From: Saussurea involucrata
Taxonomy: Eukaryota > Streptophyta > Magnoliopsida > Asterales > Asteraceae
Reading direction: 5' to 3'
NCBI GenBank assembly: GCA_033807775.1
Contig: CM066326.1
Coordinates: forward strand, 92,356,873-92,420,872
DNA length: 64,000 nt
Below the pieces are notes generated by a model. That model did not search any database and was not told where the DNA came from. It saw only the letters and a program-made list of their open reading frames with translations. Within the stretch, counting starts at the first letter, position 1; every line of letters starts with the position of its first letter. The position numbers were made by a program, and so were the translations under genes. This document shows, piece by piece, positions 1 to 11,667 of the stretch.

Positions 1-1085
1 TTTCGGATGGTGGGTTTTCCCAAGGTAAAGATCCAGTAGGATTGAACTTGATGGCTTGGACTAAAGACCTAGTATGGTTGATGTCTAAGAAGGGCTAAAG
101 ACCTAGTTTTGGTTGATGCCGGAGATGGACTAAAGACCTAGTTTTGGTTGATGTCTAAAACGGACTAAAGACCTAGTTTTGGTTGATGTCTAAGATGGGC
201 TAAAGATCTAGTATGATTGATGCCGAGGATTGACTAAATACCTAGTATGGTTGATGTCATCTGTTTTCCACATCCAAGAAGCTTACTTGCATTTATTTAA
301 TCGTGGTTTAATTTATGTGTTGCCACATTCGATGGGATCGGGTCTCCCCCGTCTCCGAAGGGTGTTGATTTCGGGTATTTTATTTATTCGCATTTTTGGA
401 GGTTATATTTATGCATATGGATTATTTTCCATGGTTGATGGACGGGTTTATGCTACATTTGCTTCGTATTACGTTTTAATAAAGTGTTGTATCTAATGGA
501 TGGTTTCCATGTTTTACGGGTCGAGTATGTATTGTCAACCGTATTTGAAGGTTTTGCCTAAACTAGACTTATTCACGTATTTGAGTGAGTTGGAAACGTA
601 ATTCATTTTGGAAAAAACGTATTATTCCTTTCGGGAACCTTCCCATGGAAATGTATGAGTTGGAAAATGGATGATTTGCAATTAAAGTAAACTCTTTCGA
701 AATCATGACTAAACTGTTACTCTTTTGACTTATGTTTTTATGTAGTCATGATAAAATGCTTGAACTCACTAGGCGTAAGCCTAACCCTTTTATTTGTCGG
801 CATGTGCAACAGGCTTAGGTTGGGGTAGCTCTAGCTACATTGTGAAGTGGCGAATGCCAGTAGGGTGCACGAGAGGTGACTTGAGTAGTGAAGTTTTCCG
901 CACTAGTTGGACTAGCAACTTATGTTGTATTAAGTAACGCCCGTATTAAGTCACAAACTGTAGAATTTTATGTTGTTTTAATTTCGAGGTATTTTGAGGA
1001 ATGAATTGTAGAAATGATTTTATTTATTATGGTTATTTTATTGAATATTAATGTTAGTTGCTCGTTCCAAATTGAGGGTGTTACA
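1..1085 (+). mobile_element. 3' part of a Ty3/gypsy LTR, cut by window edge
   Basis: The segment ends in GGGTGTTACA, the usual 3' end of the TGTAAC...GTTACA LTRs seen several times in this window. It carries the phrase CTCACTAGGCGTAAGCCTAA, which recurs in inverted form in the LTRs at 31.5 and 33.1 kb. No coding capacity is visible. Bases 57-265 hold about six tandem copies of a 35-bp unit containing CTAAAGACCTAGT. The 5' end lies outside the window, so solo LTR versus full element cannot be decided. Confidence 0.65.
57..265 (+). repeat. 35-bp minisatellite inside gypsy LTR
   Basis: About six imperfect tandem copies of a 35-bp unit with the core GGACTAAAGACCTAGT followed by a TTGATG motif. 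The position inside an LTR parallels the minisatellites in the other gypsy LTRs of this window. Confidence 0.8.
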
Positions 1086-1484
1086 CATTAGCACGCGTAA
1101 ATGTGTGCATATCATGTTAAGTGTGCTCGTTATGATTTTGTATAAACTCTTTCATAATTGATTTATGAATTGTGATATTTATGGTGTGGCCTGGTGTTGA
1201 GGGAACTCACTAGACCTCATGGTCTAACCCTCGCTTTTCAAAACTAAAACCTTTTCAGGTAAGCATGTAGCCGATAGCTCGTTTAGAGGTTTGGCAAGAC
1301 GTGAGTCGGAGTTTGCGTATAGAAGAGGTAGAAGACTTTTTTTGTAGGTATGTTCTCAGTTGTAGTTAGGGTTATTTCCGCAAACCCAGTTTGTAATCCT
1401 AATAGTGTGACTATGTTGAGCCGTTTATGGCGTTTTGAATTAAAGATGTAGCTTCTGGCTTGTATGTTGGTGTGGGTTGTTACA
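1086..1484 (+). mobile_element. Second gypsy LTR fragment, related to the 53.8-55.4 kb LTR
   Basis: The stretch around 1200-1265 (ACTCACTAGACCTCATGG and the following CTAACCCTCGCTTTTC) matches, on the opposite strand, the solo LTR at 53794-55388. It ends in GGGTTGTTACA at 1484. Because the previous LTR ends at 1085 and this one continues directly, the first LTR probably inserted into this one; the proof, a 5-bp TSD, would lie left of the window. Confidence 0.5.
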
Positions 1485-1724
1485 AGTATTTTAAAACTTT
1501 GAACCATGATTTTGTTTTGGTCATATGGGTCTTTGAAATGTATAATTGTGTATTGGCTAAAAGAACAACAAGAAATGACGAGGTGGATTCTTATATATAA
1601 AGTGATACTGATTCTTATTAGTTTAATATATAATACGTAAATGTTTTTCAAGAAAAGTATCTAATACGTAAAGGATCAAACCACTTTAACATGTTACAAA
1701 AAAAAATCGAAAAATGTATAACGT

Positions 1725-1754
1725 CACCGCACAACGCGCGGTGTACAACACTAG
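1725..1754 (+). mobile_element. Putative Helitron 3' terminus
   Basis: CACCGC and GCGGTG form a perfect 6-bp stem around the loop ACAACGC. Seven bases later comes CTAG followed by T. Helitrons end with a short GC-rich hairpin about 10 bp before CTRR and insert before T. A near-identical end occurs on the minus strand at 24906-24934. No 5' TC terminus or coding sequence was located. Confidence 0.5.
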
Positions 1755-1901
1755 TTCTAAATAAAATACAACACAATTGATCAATTTTCACATATATGAG
1801 CGTGGATAGATGTGCTAATGATTAGTGATCACAAACAGGAAGTCTTATGAAGTTTCATAAAATGACAATAAATTATGATATGATAAAAACAAGTAAAATT
1901 A

Positions 1902-2277
1902 GAGCATCTCCAATGGAAGTTCTTACAAGAACCTTTTTTTTATACTTTTTGGTGTCACTTCATTTCCAACTCATTAATATAAAATTTTATATAAAAATCC
2001 ACAATGGTAGTTCTTATAAAAACCTCATTTTTGTGAGTCCCATATATTTAACAACATCAAAAACTATTATATATTTATAAATAAATATCAAGTATTTAAA
2101 TTAAATACCAATAGAAATGAGAAATATGTCACTTCACACCAAAAATCAAGGTAAGAACCAAGGTTCTTGTTTAAGAACCTAGAGGAGGTTGGGTTTTCTT
2201 ATAAGAACTCTCCACAATGATAGTTCTTACAAGTCACTACACTTTTTGCTTGTAAGAACCTTGCATTGGAGATGCTC
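1902..2277. mobile_element. Tourist-type MITE (PIF/Harbinger), 376 bp
   Basis: The termini GAGCATCTCCAATG are inverted at the two ends and flanked by direct TTA repeats (1899-1901 and 2278-2280). Inner parts repeat AGTTCTTACAAG in both orientations. The 3-bp TTA duplication and small size are typical of Tourist elements. No coding potential. Confidence 0.8.
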
Positions 2278-2523
2278 TTAGTATATTGTACTTTTAAATA
2301 TAGGGTTTGGAGGTATGATACATATAAACATGATCTCTACCCTAAAATGATATTTGTTTCATAAAGACACCAAAGTGCAAAAAAGAGAACATTAATCCAA
2401 ACTTTCTGAAAAGTATTAGTTTGTTGGGTTCTTTGGTTAAATGACCTCCGACATTTTTTTTTTTAAAAATATGTTAAAGAAACATCACTATTTAACAGAA
2501 GGATACCTAGATACTAGCTAAAA

Positions 2524-2785
2524 GGCTGGGCATTTACCAAATGCTTACCCGGGCAATCACTTACCAGTAAAATTTAACACTATCACTTACCTACCGGGAG
2601 AAATTTTAGTCCACCAGATCGGTTTTGTATGCAACAATTCACCCGGCAAGCGCTAGCCATCTGGTTAAGACTCTCGGTCCTTGCATTCGCTCTTAACAGG
2701 TAAGATTTTGGTCCTTCCATATTAATCCGGTAGGTAATGTGACTTGGTAAGCGTTTACCCGGGTAAACGTTTGGTAAACGGCCCC
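2524..2785. mobile_element. MITE of the GGGGCCGTTTACC family
   Basis: The ends are inverted (GGCATTTACCAAATGC at the left, complement of GTTTGGTAAACGGCCCC at the right), with many TTACC/GGTAA words inside. Same family as the TTA-flanked element at 58538-58732 and the partial copies near 4.8 and 23.4 kb. No clean TSD here. Confidence 0.55.
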
Positions 2786-2989
2786 TTTTCTTAAAAACCC
2801 GAGTACAAATCAACTGTTGCATAAAAACCAAATGTCACTCCAATGTGGGGTTTGGGAGAATGAACTACACCGACAAAACCAGTACACCAACTAGCAGAAC
2901 AATTGTTTCGTGAAGGCCCGTATCTTGTAAAAAGTGCACCAAAAAAAGTTAATCGTATATCAACATCATACACAAATCAATAGCTGCAT

Positions 2990-3480
2990 AAAAACAAAAC
3001 CAACCAACATCATATGTATCATCGGAGGGTTGGGTTCTGATGATAAGTTGAGGTTAACGTGAGAAGTGGTTATCAACCGTTGGATGAGAAATGGATTCAC
3101 ATTAGGATGAGATAATAAGATGCACCAGATCAATTCCCTTCTAAGCCGCAATTCATGGTAGGGTATTCGATTAAAAGTGATCAACGGTTCATATCTACTT
3201 CTCACGCTTCCCACGTTTACCTCAACTTCTTACACGATCCTTCACCATTATATATATCACCGGAGAGTTAGGTTTTGGTGACAAGTTGAGGTTAACATGA
3301 AAAGCGTGAGATGTGATTATCATCTGTTGGATAATATATGCACATTAGAATAAGATGCACCAGAGCAATTCCCTTCTAAGCCGCAATTCATAGGAGGGCA
3401 TGAGATCTAAAGTTATCAACGGATCCACTTCTCACGTTAACCTCAACTTCTCACTCGATCCTTCACCTATCACGAGAATG
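2990..3480. repeat. Two neighbouring copies of a hairpin-rich repeat
   Basis: Two units of roughly 230 bp (about 3010-3245 and 3247-3475) share GAGGTTAACGTGAGAAG-like sequence, CCCTTCTAAGCCGCAATTC and CTTCTCACG-type blocks. Each unit is partly self-complementary, because the AACCTCAACTT block is repeated in inverted form at both ends. A third copy in the opposite orientation lies in FAP1 intron 3 (about 21290-21430). Probably a small non-autonomous DNA element; class not resolved. Confidence 0.6.
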
Positions 3481-3701
3481 TGAGATTAGAAGTATAATGA
3501 ACACATACCTGGCCTCTACCACCAAAGTTTAGAGCGGTTGTTTTCGTGAAGACCCAAACCGTAAAAGAATGTGAGAAAATTAGTCCCAAACAGTTCAGAA
3601 AAAAATGACAAATACCACATATCAACATCATAACTCATAATTAGTAACTTTTATAATAGACCCAAGTACAAATCAACCAGGCTTCATATAACACATAGGG
3701 T

Positions 3702-3857
3702 TAGAGATGACCAAAAAGCGGTCCTGGTCCCAAATAGTGATCTCGTAAGCGGACCGGGCCTTGTTTTTGGATGAAAATCGTAACCGGTTAAGGACCAGTG
3801 GGCCCAAACCGGTCTCAAACGGTCCCGGGCCAGGCCGGGCCCATTTGGCCATCTCTA
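3702..3857. mobile_element. hAT MITE (156 bp) next to the PRP18 stop codon
   Basis: It starts TAGAGATGACCAAA and ends TTTGGCCATCTCTA (inverted termini), flanked by a perfect 8-bp TSD CATAGGGT (3694-3701 and 3858-3865). It is rich in GGCC/CCGG words. The right TSD ends 8 bp before the complement of the PRP18 stop codon, so the element lies in the 3' UTR. It belongs to the same family as the elements starting at 7788 and 15712. Confidence 0.9.
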
Positions 3858-3873
3858 CATAGGGTGATGACAG

Positions 3874-6463
3874 CTAGCTATCCTTTGGGGCTGGCATCAA
3901 TAGAAGTCTCTCTTCAGTATACTGTTGTGGTTGCTGCTGCTCTGCATTATTCCTCTCTTCTGCCAACAAAGCCTGCAAATCGCTACCATTCGCTAAACTA
4001 TTGAACTCGACTGCCTTCGACGGCATCGTCGGATACCGCCGTTGACAAAACGTCATCAACCGCTTAACCGATTGCAAGTACTTTCGAGTCGTTTCGTCGT
4101 TCATGACGTGGGCCACGCTGTTGGTGTAGATCTTTTCACGAGCCGAACGTTCGTGAATGCCAACCATAGTAACACCAATTGGCCAGGGTGCGTTTCCGAT
4201 TGCCATTCTGATGTAATGGTCCATTGCGGCTAGATACTCTCGACGCATGCAGCAGTCCACCACCAGCATTAGTGCTTGCCGAATGTCATCGGGCAGAACC
4301 TACCGACCATTAAAAACAAGTTAAACAAAATCAAACCGACCTAAGGGATTGTTTGGCTGGTTTTTCATTAAGAAGTTGTTTACTTTTTTTTACATTAATC
4401 CCTGTTTGGGTTAAGTTATCTGTTTGGATAAATCTTTCTATGTGAGGGACGTGGGACCAATGGGTTGGATCATCTCTGGTCATTTCTGGTAGGGGTGGCT
4501 TAATGGGGACAAGTGAGGGGTCCTGTATTATTCCATATAGCCATATAACCATTTTAGCTTAATGGCTTAACGATTAAGCTGTAAAGAAACACTCATGTAT
4601 GGCTGAGCGAATAAGCCATGGAGACCATTAAGCTCATTAAGCTGTAAGTAAGCAATCCCTAAGTCCTGTATGGATAAAACTGTCTATATGTATTAATTTG
4701 TCTGCATAGGTTGGGAAGGTTTTTGTTTGAGAGGGTTTTTTCACGTGTTTTTTTAATTGGGAGGTGTAGGTTTGGAATTTTTTTTGCTTTCTGCATAAAC
4801 CTCCCCCTTTTGTTTACCAAACGCTTACTCTGGTACTTACCAGGAAATTCAACACTATCGCTTACTTACCAGGTAAGATTTTACTCCACCAAAACAGTAT
4901 CGTATGCAACAATTTTTCTGGTAAGCGCTAACCGTGGCAAGAGTCTTCACAATCACTTACTGAGTAAGACTCTCGGTCCTTGCCTTATCTCTTACCGGGT
5001 AAGAGGTTTTATGGATCAACGCCTCACAGAAGCACACTTAACACCTACTTGACCGCCAAAATACTTGAAGACTAGAATTCACTAAGTTGAAAGGTTATCC
5101 AACGTATTCTAGAACTCACCCATATCTTATAGTGTTGTTCACGAACTTCTAGATTCTTATGATACTTCGGGTTTAAGTGAACACCTACAAGAAAGCATAT
5201 CTCACACACTCGTTAATAGTTAATACTTCTTTTTGAAGGTATTGGGAAAATCTTTTCATCCAAATCCCTTCTCAAGAAAACTGAAGGTTTACTTGGCACT
5301 ACCAATGGGCAAAGTACCAAGACCACATGGGTTGTTGAGCCATAAACAAGAACCATGTGGCAGCTTGAGGAATCTAGTATGTAAGACTGCTTGTAAATTT
5401 TCAGAAGCGTGTCATTCTTAAGAAGACTTCATCTAACACAAATCTTATGGGCTGTGATGCTAAAGTACAAGCAAGGAGAGGGGATTAAGTAATGCATTGT
5501 GAAGATTTTTTAACAACCATGAGATATCAAGTAAAGGCTCTTTAATCAACATAGATGATAGATGTAGTACTGTTTAAATGAAAATGGAAATCGTTAAGTA
5601 GAGATCATGGGACATACCTTCTTCCTGCAGAACTTGAACAGAGGGTTCAAATACCTAGCACACTGCTTGAAAGTAGCGAATGTTGACTTCCCTTTAGCAG
5701 TCCTCTTCTCCGTTTCAGTCATCTCATCCAGCTCCTGATTCCATTCGATCAACAACCTCTTAAAAAACACAAGAATCTTATCCTCATCGCACAGCTCCGA
5801 GAAATTCGCCTTCATACGTTTGAAATCCTTATCTTGATCCATACCTGATGAACCACCATCCCCGCTTTGGTCATCTTCACCTCCACCGCCATCCTTATCC
5901 TCCGTCGACTCCTCCGTCGACTTCCTCTTCCGATCACTCAATATACCTGACTTTTGCCTCTTCTTCAGCTCAACTATATCACGCAGAAAATCATTAGTTT
6001 GCCCCTCCGTCATGTCGCTGTCGTCGAGCTCAAACAACCCTGCCTTCAAGACGTACTTCAACCGGTCAAGCCGGTCATCGTCACTCTCCCCAAACAAAGT
6101 AACCGGTTGTTTTAGAAATCGGAGCCGGCGAATAACCTCTTGTTTCGGTAGGTTTAGCGCATCGATCTTCAGTTCGTCGCTTGTTAGGGGTTTCGAGGAC
6201 GAGCCGGCGCCGGATTCAGTTTTGGAGTTTGTGGAATCGAGTTTGAAATTAGGGTTGGATGAAGAATTAGGATCGGACGAATTCGATTGATTTTGATTTT
6301 GACTTTGACGGAGGCGTTTGGCGTCGGCCTCCCGTTTCTCTTCTTCACGAAGCTTCTGGATTCGTTTCTGTTCGATCTCTGAACGCTTGAAGACCTTCCG
6401 TCCACCCGTGCTTTCGGAGAGACTTTGCCTTTTCTTTAGCATCTCTTGCTTCAGGATATCCAT
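3874..6463 (-). CDS. PRP18: Pre-mRNA-splicing factor 18
   Basis: Second-step splicing factor; in yeast and humans Prp18 works in the spliceosome with Slu7 at 3' splice-site joining. Two exons: 6463-5618 (282 codons) and 4299-3874 (141 codons plus stop). The 1318-bp phase-0 intron 5617-4300 has donor GTATGT and acceptor TAG. The 423-aa product is close to the plant family length. Residues 1-55 are basic and helical. Residues 99-147 form the small SFM motif (LPKQEVIRRLRFLKQPVTLF, then a GESDDDR segment) shared with Prp4-like factors. Residues 170-215 are a charged Gly/Asp linker. From about residue 225 to 405 lies the five-helix Prp18 domain, including the conserved NAPWPIGVTMVGIH loop. The ATG at 6463 begins MDILKQEM, the expected family start. 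The intron holds two MITEs and an hAT MITE sits just after the stop. The reading frame is undamaged. Confidence 0.95.
4345..4659. mobile_element. Tourist-type MITE in the PRP18 intron
   Basis: It begins GGGATTGTTTGG and ends GTAAGCAATCCC, flanked by TAA on both sides (4342-4344 and 4660-4662). Length 315 bp. The right half repeats CATTAAGCT words. Lies wholly inside the intron, 40 bp from the acceptor of exon 2. Confidence 0.8.
4803..5005. mobile_element. Partial copy of the TTTACCAAACGCTTAC MITE family
   Basis: TTTGTTTACCAAACGCTTAC and several CTTACCAGG words match the element at 58538-58732. The right terminus is not recognisable. Located in the PRP18 intron. Confidence 0.5.
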
Positions 6464-7787
6464 GGCGCTTTGATTCTAGGGTTTATTCGATCGTTCCGGT
6501 CGGTGATGACGACGGTATGAAGATGGTTCGCTGGTTGGGATAGGGTTCCGTCGATCTATAAGTTTGAAGGATAATTTTTCATTACCGCCCTGTACTTTTA
6601 ACCTTTAGCATCTTTTCCCCTTCTTAATTCTGCATGGGTCATTAATCACCCTGGTAGTTTAAGATTATGGTTATGTTAGGCAAACTAGCTTAAAAGCTAA
6701 CTTATAACTGATAAATTATCTCATAAACAAATTATGTTTGGAAAAAACTAATTTATAAGCATGTAAAACAACCAAAAAAACATATTGAAAAAATGGTCAA
6801 TTACAAATATTTAATAATATAATTCAAAAAAATTTATTTTTACACGTTCTTTACTCTGATAGTATTGTATATTGCGTCACTGTAGATGAAATGAATGCAT
6901 TTTTATGTTGTACAGATTGATCATACACATGATCGATCATGGACCAGTCTTTAACCGTCTCTGTTTATATAGTACTTCATTCATCCCAAAAATAAATGAT
7001 GAAGAAAAAAAGACAACGTTAGAAATGAGCAGTTCTTATACATCACAACCAACAATAGACAGTTTTACCCTTTATTATAGAAAGAGAATTTATACCCATC
7101 TTGTATTAAGGGTAAAATGAGAAATTTAACATTTACTTTTGAAAGTTTACACTTATTCTAGAACAAGCTAACTTAATATCGTAGACATTTAGGTGACGTT
7201 TGTTTTTAAGAGGGACTGAGACCTGATTTCACTTCTGATTTTAAGAGGTGGTGTTGATGTCTTAAATTTGAACCAATAAGATTGTTTGTTTTGTAAACTG
7301 ACAAACACTTGAATATGTATAACTATCTATCTTATCTCTCAAAATTCAATTTAAATACGTCAATTGAAGTGATCATCGATGATTGAAGGACATAACAAAA
7401 AAACAAATGGAGGATGTTGGCAGATTTGCGAGGCCGTGGAGTTTTAATCATATCTCACACAACGAAGCCTCGATTTATGTGACTGGAGATGTTCTGAAAA
7501 GCCAACACACAAATCTACAATCTTCGTGTTTTGTTTTTTTGCAAATTCGGAGTGCATCTGGACAAAATAAACGCTGAAATCGAAAGAATTATGTTGGACA
7601 AAAATAATAGGAGATTTAAGAAAACAAAGTTACCAGATGCTCTGAAAAATAATAAAAAACAAACGGGGGGAATTTATAAACGTCTTAATCAGACTTAAAT
7701 AGTGATTAAGAGTATAAAGTAAAAAAAAAACAAGTTATTATTTTGGGATGGAGTCACGGAAATAATAACTAATAATGGGCTTATAGG
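6464..7787. other. PRP18 upstream region and AT-rich intergenic DNA
   Basis: The first 100 bp upstream of the PRP18 ATG are GC-balanced and fit a 5' UTR and promoter. From 6600 the DNA is AT-rich. Around 6660-6730 is a block of TTATAAGC/GCTTATAA-type words that looks like a decayed MITE. Short open frames at 6905-7120 and 7383-7577 have no recognisable motif. I see no gene here. Confidence 0.5.
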
Positions 7788-8254
7788 TAGAGATGGCCAA
7801 ATTCGGGATCGGCCCGGGCCCAAACAATCCCAGCCTGTAACATCCCAAAAATTACAATAAATTTGAACTTTTTAAAATACCGTTTATTTAAATAAACCAC
7901 AAGTGTTCAAGCCAATTAAACGTTTATCAAAATCTCGTTAAGTTAAATAACCAAATCCAAATAACACAGCGGAAAATGTAATAATCTAAATATAGTGTCT
8001 CAAAGTAAAAAGTAACGAAAGTCTCCACAACACGCCAGTGTGTACCGTCACGCTTTACTGCCACTCGTACCTGAAACAGTAATTTATAGGGAAAGGGTAA
8101 GCACGAAGCTTAGTGAATTCAAATACGTACGCAAAATAGCAATCATATACACACCACCCCTATCAGCAGATAGACAAATACAAACATTACATGCCAGTCT
8201 AAGAACATATCCTAAACAAGCAAACTCATGCAAGACACCTATGCATGTATCCAT

Positions 8255-8455
8255 CGGTCTCCCCGAATTCATACAACACTTGTACACGTATCCCTCGGTC
8301 TCCCCGAGTTCATACAACACCCGTGTACGTATTCCTCGGTCTCCCCGAGTCCATACAACACCCGTGTACGTATTCCTCGGTCTCCCCGAGTCCATACAAC
8401 ACCCGTGTACGTATTCCTCGGTCTCCCCGAGTCCTCGGTCTCCCCGAGTTTTATA
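8255..8455. repeat. 41-bp minisatellite with CTCGGTCTCCCCGAG stem-loop core
   Basis: Six copies of the core CTCGGTCTCCCCGAG, mostly spaced 41 bp apart with CATACAACACCCGTGTACGT between them. The core can pair CTCGG with CCGAG around a 5-base loop. The last two cores are fused without the spacer, so this LTR has one core more than the right LTR (13972-14155). Confidence 0.88.
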
Positions 8456-9545
8456 CAACACCCAAAGTCTCATACTAGACACTAACACAATCGAATATTA
8501 CCCACAACCAATCAGTTAACACACATGAGCTACATCAATGCACATATAACCCCTACCCTACGCAGTGAGTGAACTCACCTCAGAAAGTAATGTAGAACTC
8601 CACGAACAGCGACACGAACCCGCCAACTCCAACTCACTTCTTTCCACCTAAAGAAGTGTTATCAAGTGTCAAAGTGTAGCCCCAACCCGAAATTACACTA
8701 CAAGACTAAAAGGGGTATTTTCCAGCTTTTAGTCCACAACTGCAGGTCTGATCGTGACCTGTTTAGCCCCCCTTAAACCCATCAAACCAGAAATATTATT
8801 CCATAAATAGAAAGTTCTATGTCTTAGGTTTCCAAGGACATATCGCACGCGCTCATACGAGGTCCCTACTATTTTATACGAATTTTTCAAAACAGACTAT
8901 CCGAACAGCGAATTTCGGACCAGTCTGCACTAAATGCCAATTTGGCCCTAGCTAGAGGCCTCGTTAATTTTTCCGCAAAACATACGAAACATAATAGACT
9001 CAAATTGTGAGATTTGGGCACTGATTTCACCTCAATCCGATTTTCCTAAATTTTTCTACGGATTTTACAAAACAGGGACAGAACGGGCGTTTTCCACATA
9101 AAATGGTAACATTGAAACGGTTTAGGGTTTTCGGGTTTGCAACTAAGGTTTACGAAATAGGGTTTAGGTGACTACGGCTGGACTACTTCATACACCACCC
9201 ACTGAATTGGTGGCGTACGACGGCGGCGAATACCGTCGGCAGCCATGGCTGCAGCGGCGGCGGTGGTTTTCCGGTGTTTCGACGACGAGGCCAATCGGAT
9301 AATCCGACCACCCTATCTCAGCCATATTCACACACACAAACATACTCAAACAGCCGCAACCCGCCATCACAACCACCGACTGGTGGTGCGTGGCGGCACA
9401 ACCGTCGACAGCCAAGACGGCGGCGCCAGTGGTGGTTTCGCGGTTGAAGACGACGAAAGAAAGAAACAAGAAGAAGGGGTCTTACCTCTTCGACGACAAC
9501 CCGACAGCGATCACACGGGACCTCGACTCCCTCCACGTCCCCCTC

Positions 9546-9604
9546 GACGGCTCTCCCTCTCTCTATCTCTCTCTCTCTCTCTCTCTCGCTCCCTCTCTCT
9601 TCGG
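9546..9604. repeat. CT microsatellite in LTR
   Basis: Run of CTCTCT units interrupted by CC and AT steps. The matching run in the other LTR lies at about 15248-15296 and is shorter. Confidence 0.85.
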
Positions 9605-9937
9605 CAGAACGTCACGGCGGTGGCGACTGCTGTTTGGTGATCGGCGATGGCAGCCAAGGAAAGAGGAAGGAGGAACTATGGTTTTGGTTTGCTCTATGTG
9701 TGCTACGCAATAAAGAAAAATGAGAGGGAGGGGGTCGGTTCCTATATGGGTCGATCCCATGCAAACTTTCACATGAAATGACACTTTTAGTCCCTCATTT
9801 TCCAAAGCCTTTGCCAAACAATTCAATTTTTTCAATAACTAACACTTTTGGTCTTCTTAGCAAAATCCGCTACTAAATTCGTTTAACAAGGAAAAATAAT
9901 TTAATAAATAAAACCATACCGGGTCACGGGCTTTACA

Positions 9938-9954
9938 ACTCTCCCCCGCTTGAT
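9938..9954 (-). promoter_or_regulatory. Polypurine tract of the gypsy element
   Basis: On the minus strand AAGCGGGGGAGAG directly precedes the 3' LTR start. This is the expected plus-strand priming site. Confidence 0.75.
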
Positions 9955-10635
9955 TTAGACTTCGTCCCCGAAGTCTACGTCCACGAATAGTTCCGGATAG
10001 TTCTTCCGCATCTCAGCTTCGGGTTTCCAAGTCCACTCGGAACCCTTTCGGTGTTGCCACTGGACTTTAACCAAGCCTATTACCTCGTTACGCAAGGTCT
10101 TCGTCTTTCTCTCAATAACAGCAATCGGCTTCTCTACGTAGTTAAGCCGCTCATCACACTGAATATCCTCAAGAGGAATCACTGCTGACTCGTCCACCAC
10201 ACACTTCCGCAACTGAGACACATGGAATGTGTTGTGGATCAAGCTCAGCTCGTCCGGTAACTCTAAGCGGTAAGCTAGCTTTCCCACCCGCGCAATGACC
10301 TTGTAAGGTCCAATGTAACGGGGTCCCAACTTTCCCCGTCTACGAAACCGAATCACTCCTTTCCAGGGTGAAACCTTCAACAAAACATAATCTCCCACCT
10401 GAAACTCCAAGTCCGATCGTCTCCTGTCGGCGTAACTCTTCTGCCTACTCTGTGCAGTAGCTAAATGGTCCCGCACCGCTTGTATCATCTCAGTCGTCTT
10501 CAGCACAATATCAGTGCTCCCCAATACTCGCTGACCAACCTCGCCCCAGCAAATGGGCGTCCTGCACTTCCCACCATACAACATCTCGTACGGCGGCCTG
10601 CCAATACTGGAATGGAAGTTGTTGTTGTAGGAAAA
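9955..10635 (-). pseudogene. Gypsy integrase C-terminus with chromodomain
   Basis: The frame opens at a deletion junction near 10635 inside the family segment FSYNNNFHSSIG, continues through MLYGGKCRTPICW, the GPY/F module (LGPRYIGPYKVIARVG, then YRLELP and HNTFHVSQLRKC), and ends with a chromodomain-like tail (VKVQWQHRKGSEWTWKPEAE). The zinc-binding HHCC region and the catalytic D,D,E core are absent. The GPY/F and chromodomain parts normally steer integration to chromatin. Stop codon at 9955-9957. Confidence 0.85.
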
Positions 10636-11667
10636 CTCTGCACTTCAGTGGGGGTCTTCGGCACCTCCCACCGCATTACTGTGGTAATCTTGGCCGGATC
10701 GACCATAATACCCTTCTGATTCACGACATGTCCTAGGAATTGGACCTCTCGTAACCAGAGCTCACACTTGGAGAACTTAGCATAAAGCTTCTCCCGTCTC
10801 AAAACTTCTCTCAAATGCGTCTCATGCTTCTTCCTTCGACTTCGAATACACGAGAATGTCGTCGATGAACACAATCACCGACCGATCCAGCATCGGGCTA
10901 CACACCCTGTTCATGAGGTCCATGAACGCTGCTGGTGCATTGGTGAGCCAGAAAGGCATCACCACAAACTCGTAATGGCCATAACGTGTACCAAATGCCG
11001 TCTTCTCCGTATCCTCACTTCTCACCCGCATCTGATGATACCCCGATCTCAAATCAATCTTCGAGAACCACGAGGCTCCTTGTAGCTGGTCGAACAAGTC
11101 GTCGATCCTTGGCAGAGGATAACGGTTCTTCACCGTAAGCTTATTCAACTCACGGTAATCTATACACATCCGTTGGGACCCGTTCTTCTTCTTCACAAAC
11201 AGAATCGGGGCTCCCCACGGTGAACAACTCGGCTTGATGAACTCCTTTTCGAGAAGTTCCTGCAACTGAGTGTACAACTCCTTCATTTCCGATGGAGCCC
11301 GGCGATAAGGTGCCTTGGCCACTGGAGCAGCACCCGGAATCAAGTCAATGCGGAACTCTACCTGTCGTTTGGGAGGTATCCCCGGTAAATCGTCGGGAAA
11401 CACGTCATCAAACTCCCGTACAACTGGCACATTCTCCGCATTCTTCTTCTCTCCGTTGTCGCGTGTGTCTATCACATACGTTAAATATCCCTGACCACTG
11501 TGCTGTAAGTATCTCCGAGCTCTCGCAGCCGAACATATCGTCGAGGTCCGCCTGGGCGAGTCGCCCTGAACTAGCAAGTTCTCCCCCGCTTGGGGTTCGA
11601 ACTCGTACTTGTTTGCGACGACAAACAATCTCTGCATCGAAAGCATCCATCCAATCCATGCCCACAA
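10636..11667 (-). pseudogene. Gypsy reverse transcriptase, frameshifted and truncated
   Basis: RT fingers and palm are clear: PYRRAPSEMKEL, PCSPWGAPILFVKKK, then the catalytic FIDDILVYSK box near 10860. After the palm the frame shifts (10874-10636) into HLREVLRREKLYAKFSKCE and FLGHVV, the thumb/connection, and stops at EVQSF, where a deletion joins it to integrase. One unusual residue: Trp replaces Gly in the box usually read FGLTNAPA. RNase H is missing. Confidence 0.85.

Larger units (their letters stand above)
7836..9937 (-). repeat. 3' LTR of the gypsy element, 2102 bp
   Basis: Begins TGTAACATCCC and ends GGGCTTTACA. Close copy of 13553-15626; in the parts compared by eye the two differ by about 1.5-2.5%, mostly G/A or C/T changes, plus a minisatellite length difference. 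Contains a CTCGG...CCGAG minisatellite and a CT microsatellite. Confidence 0.92.

Noticed and set aside
8040..8519. 159-codon frame with SVSPSSYNTRVRIPRSPRV-type repeats
   Set aside because: It is the 41-bp minisatellite read in frame inside the gypsy LTR; all frames of such an array stay open.
9245..9640. 131-codon Ala/His/Ser frame starting MAAAAAVVF
   Set aside because: Lies in the LTR, runs into the CT microsatellite, and the copy in the other LTR has indels that change the frame.
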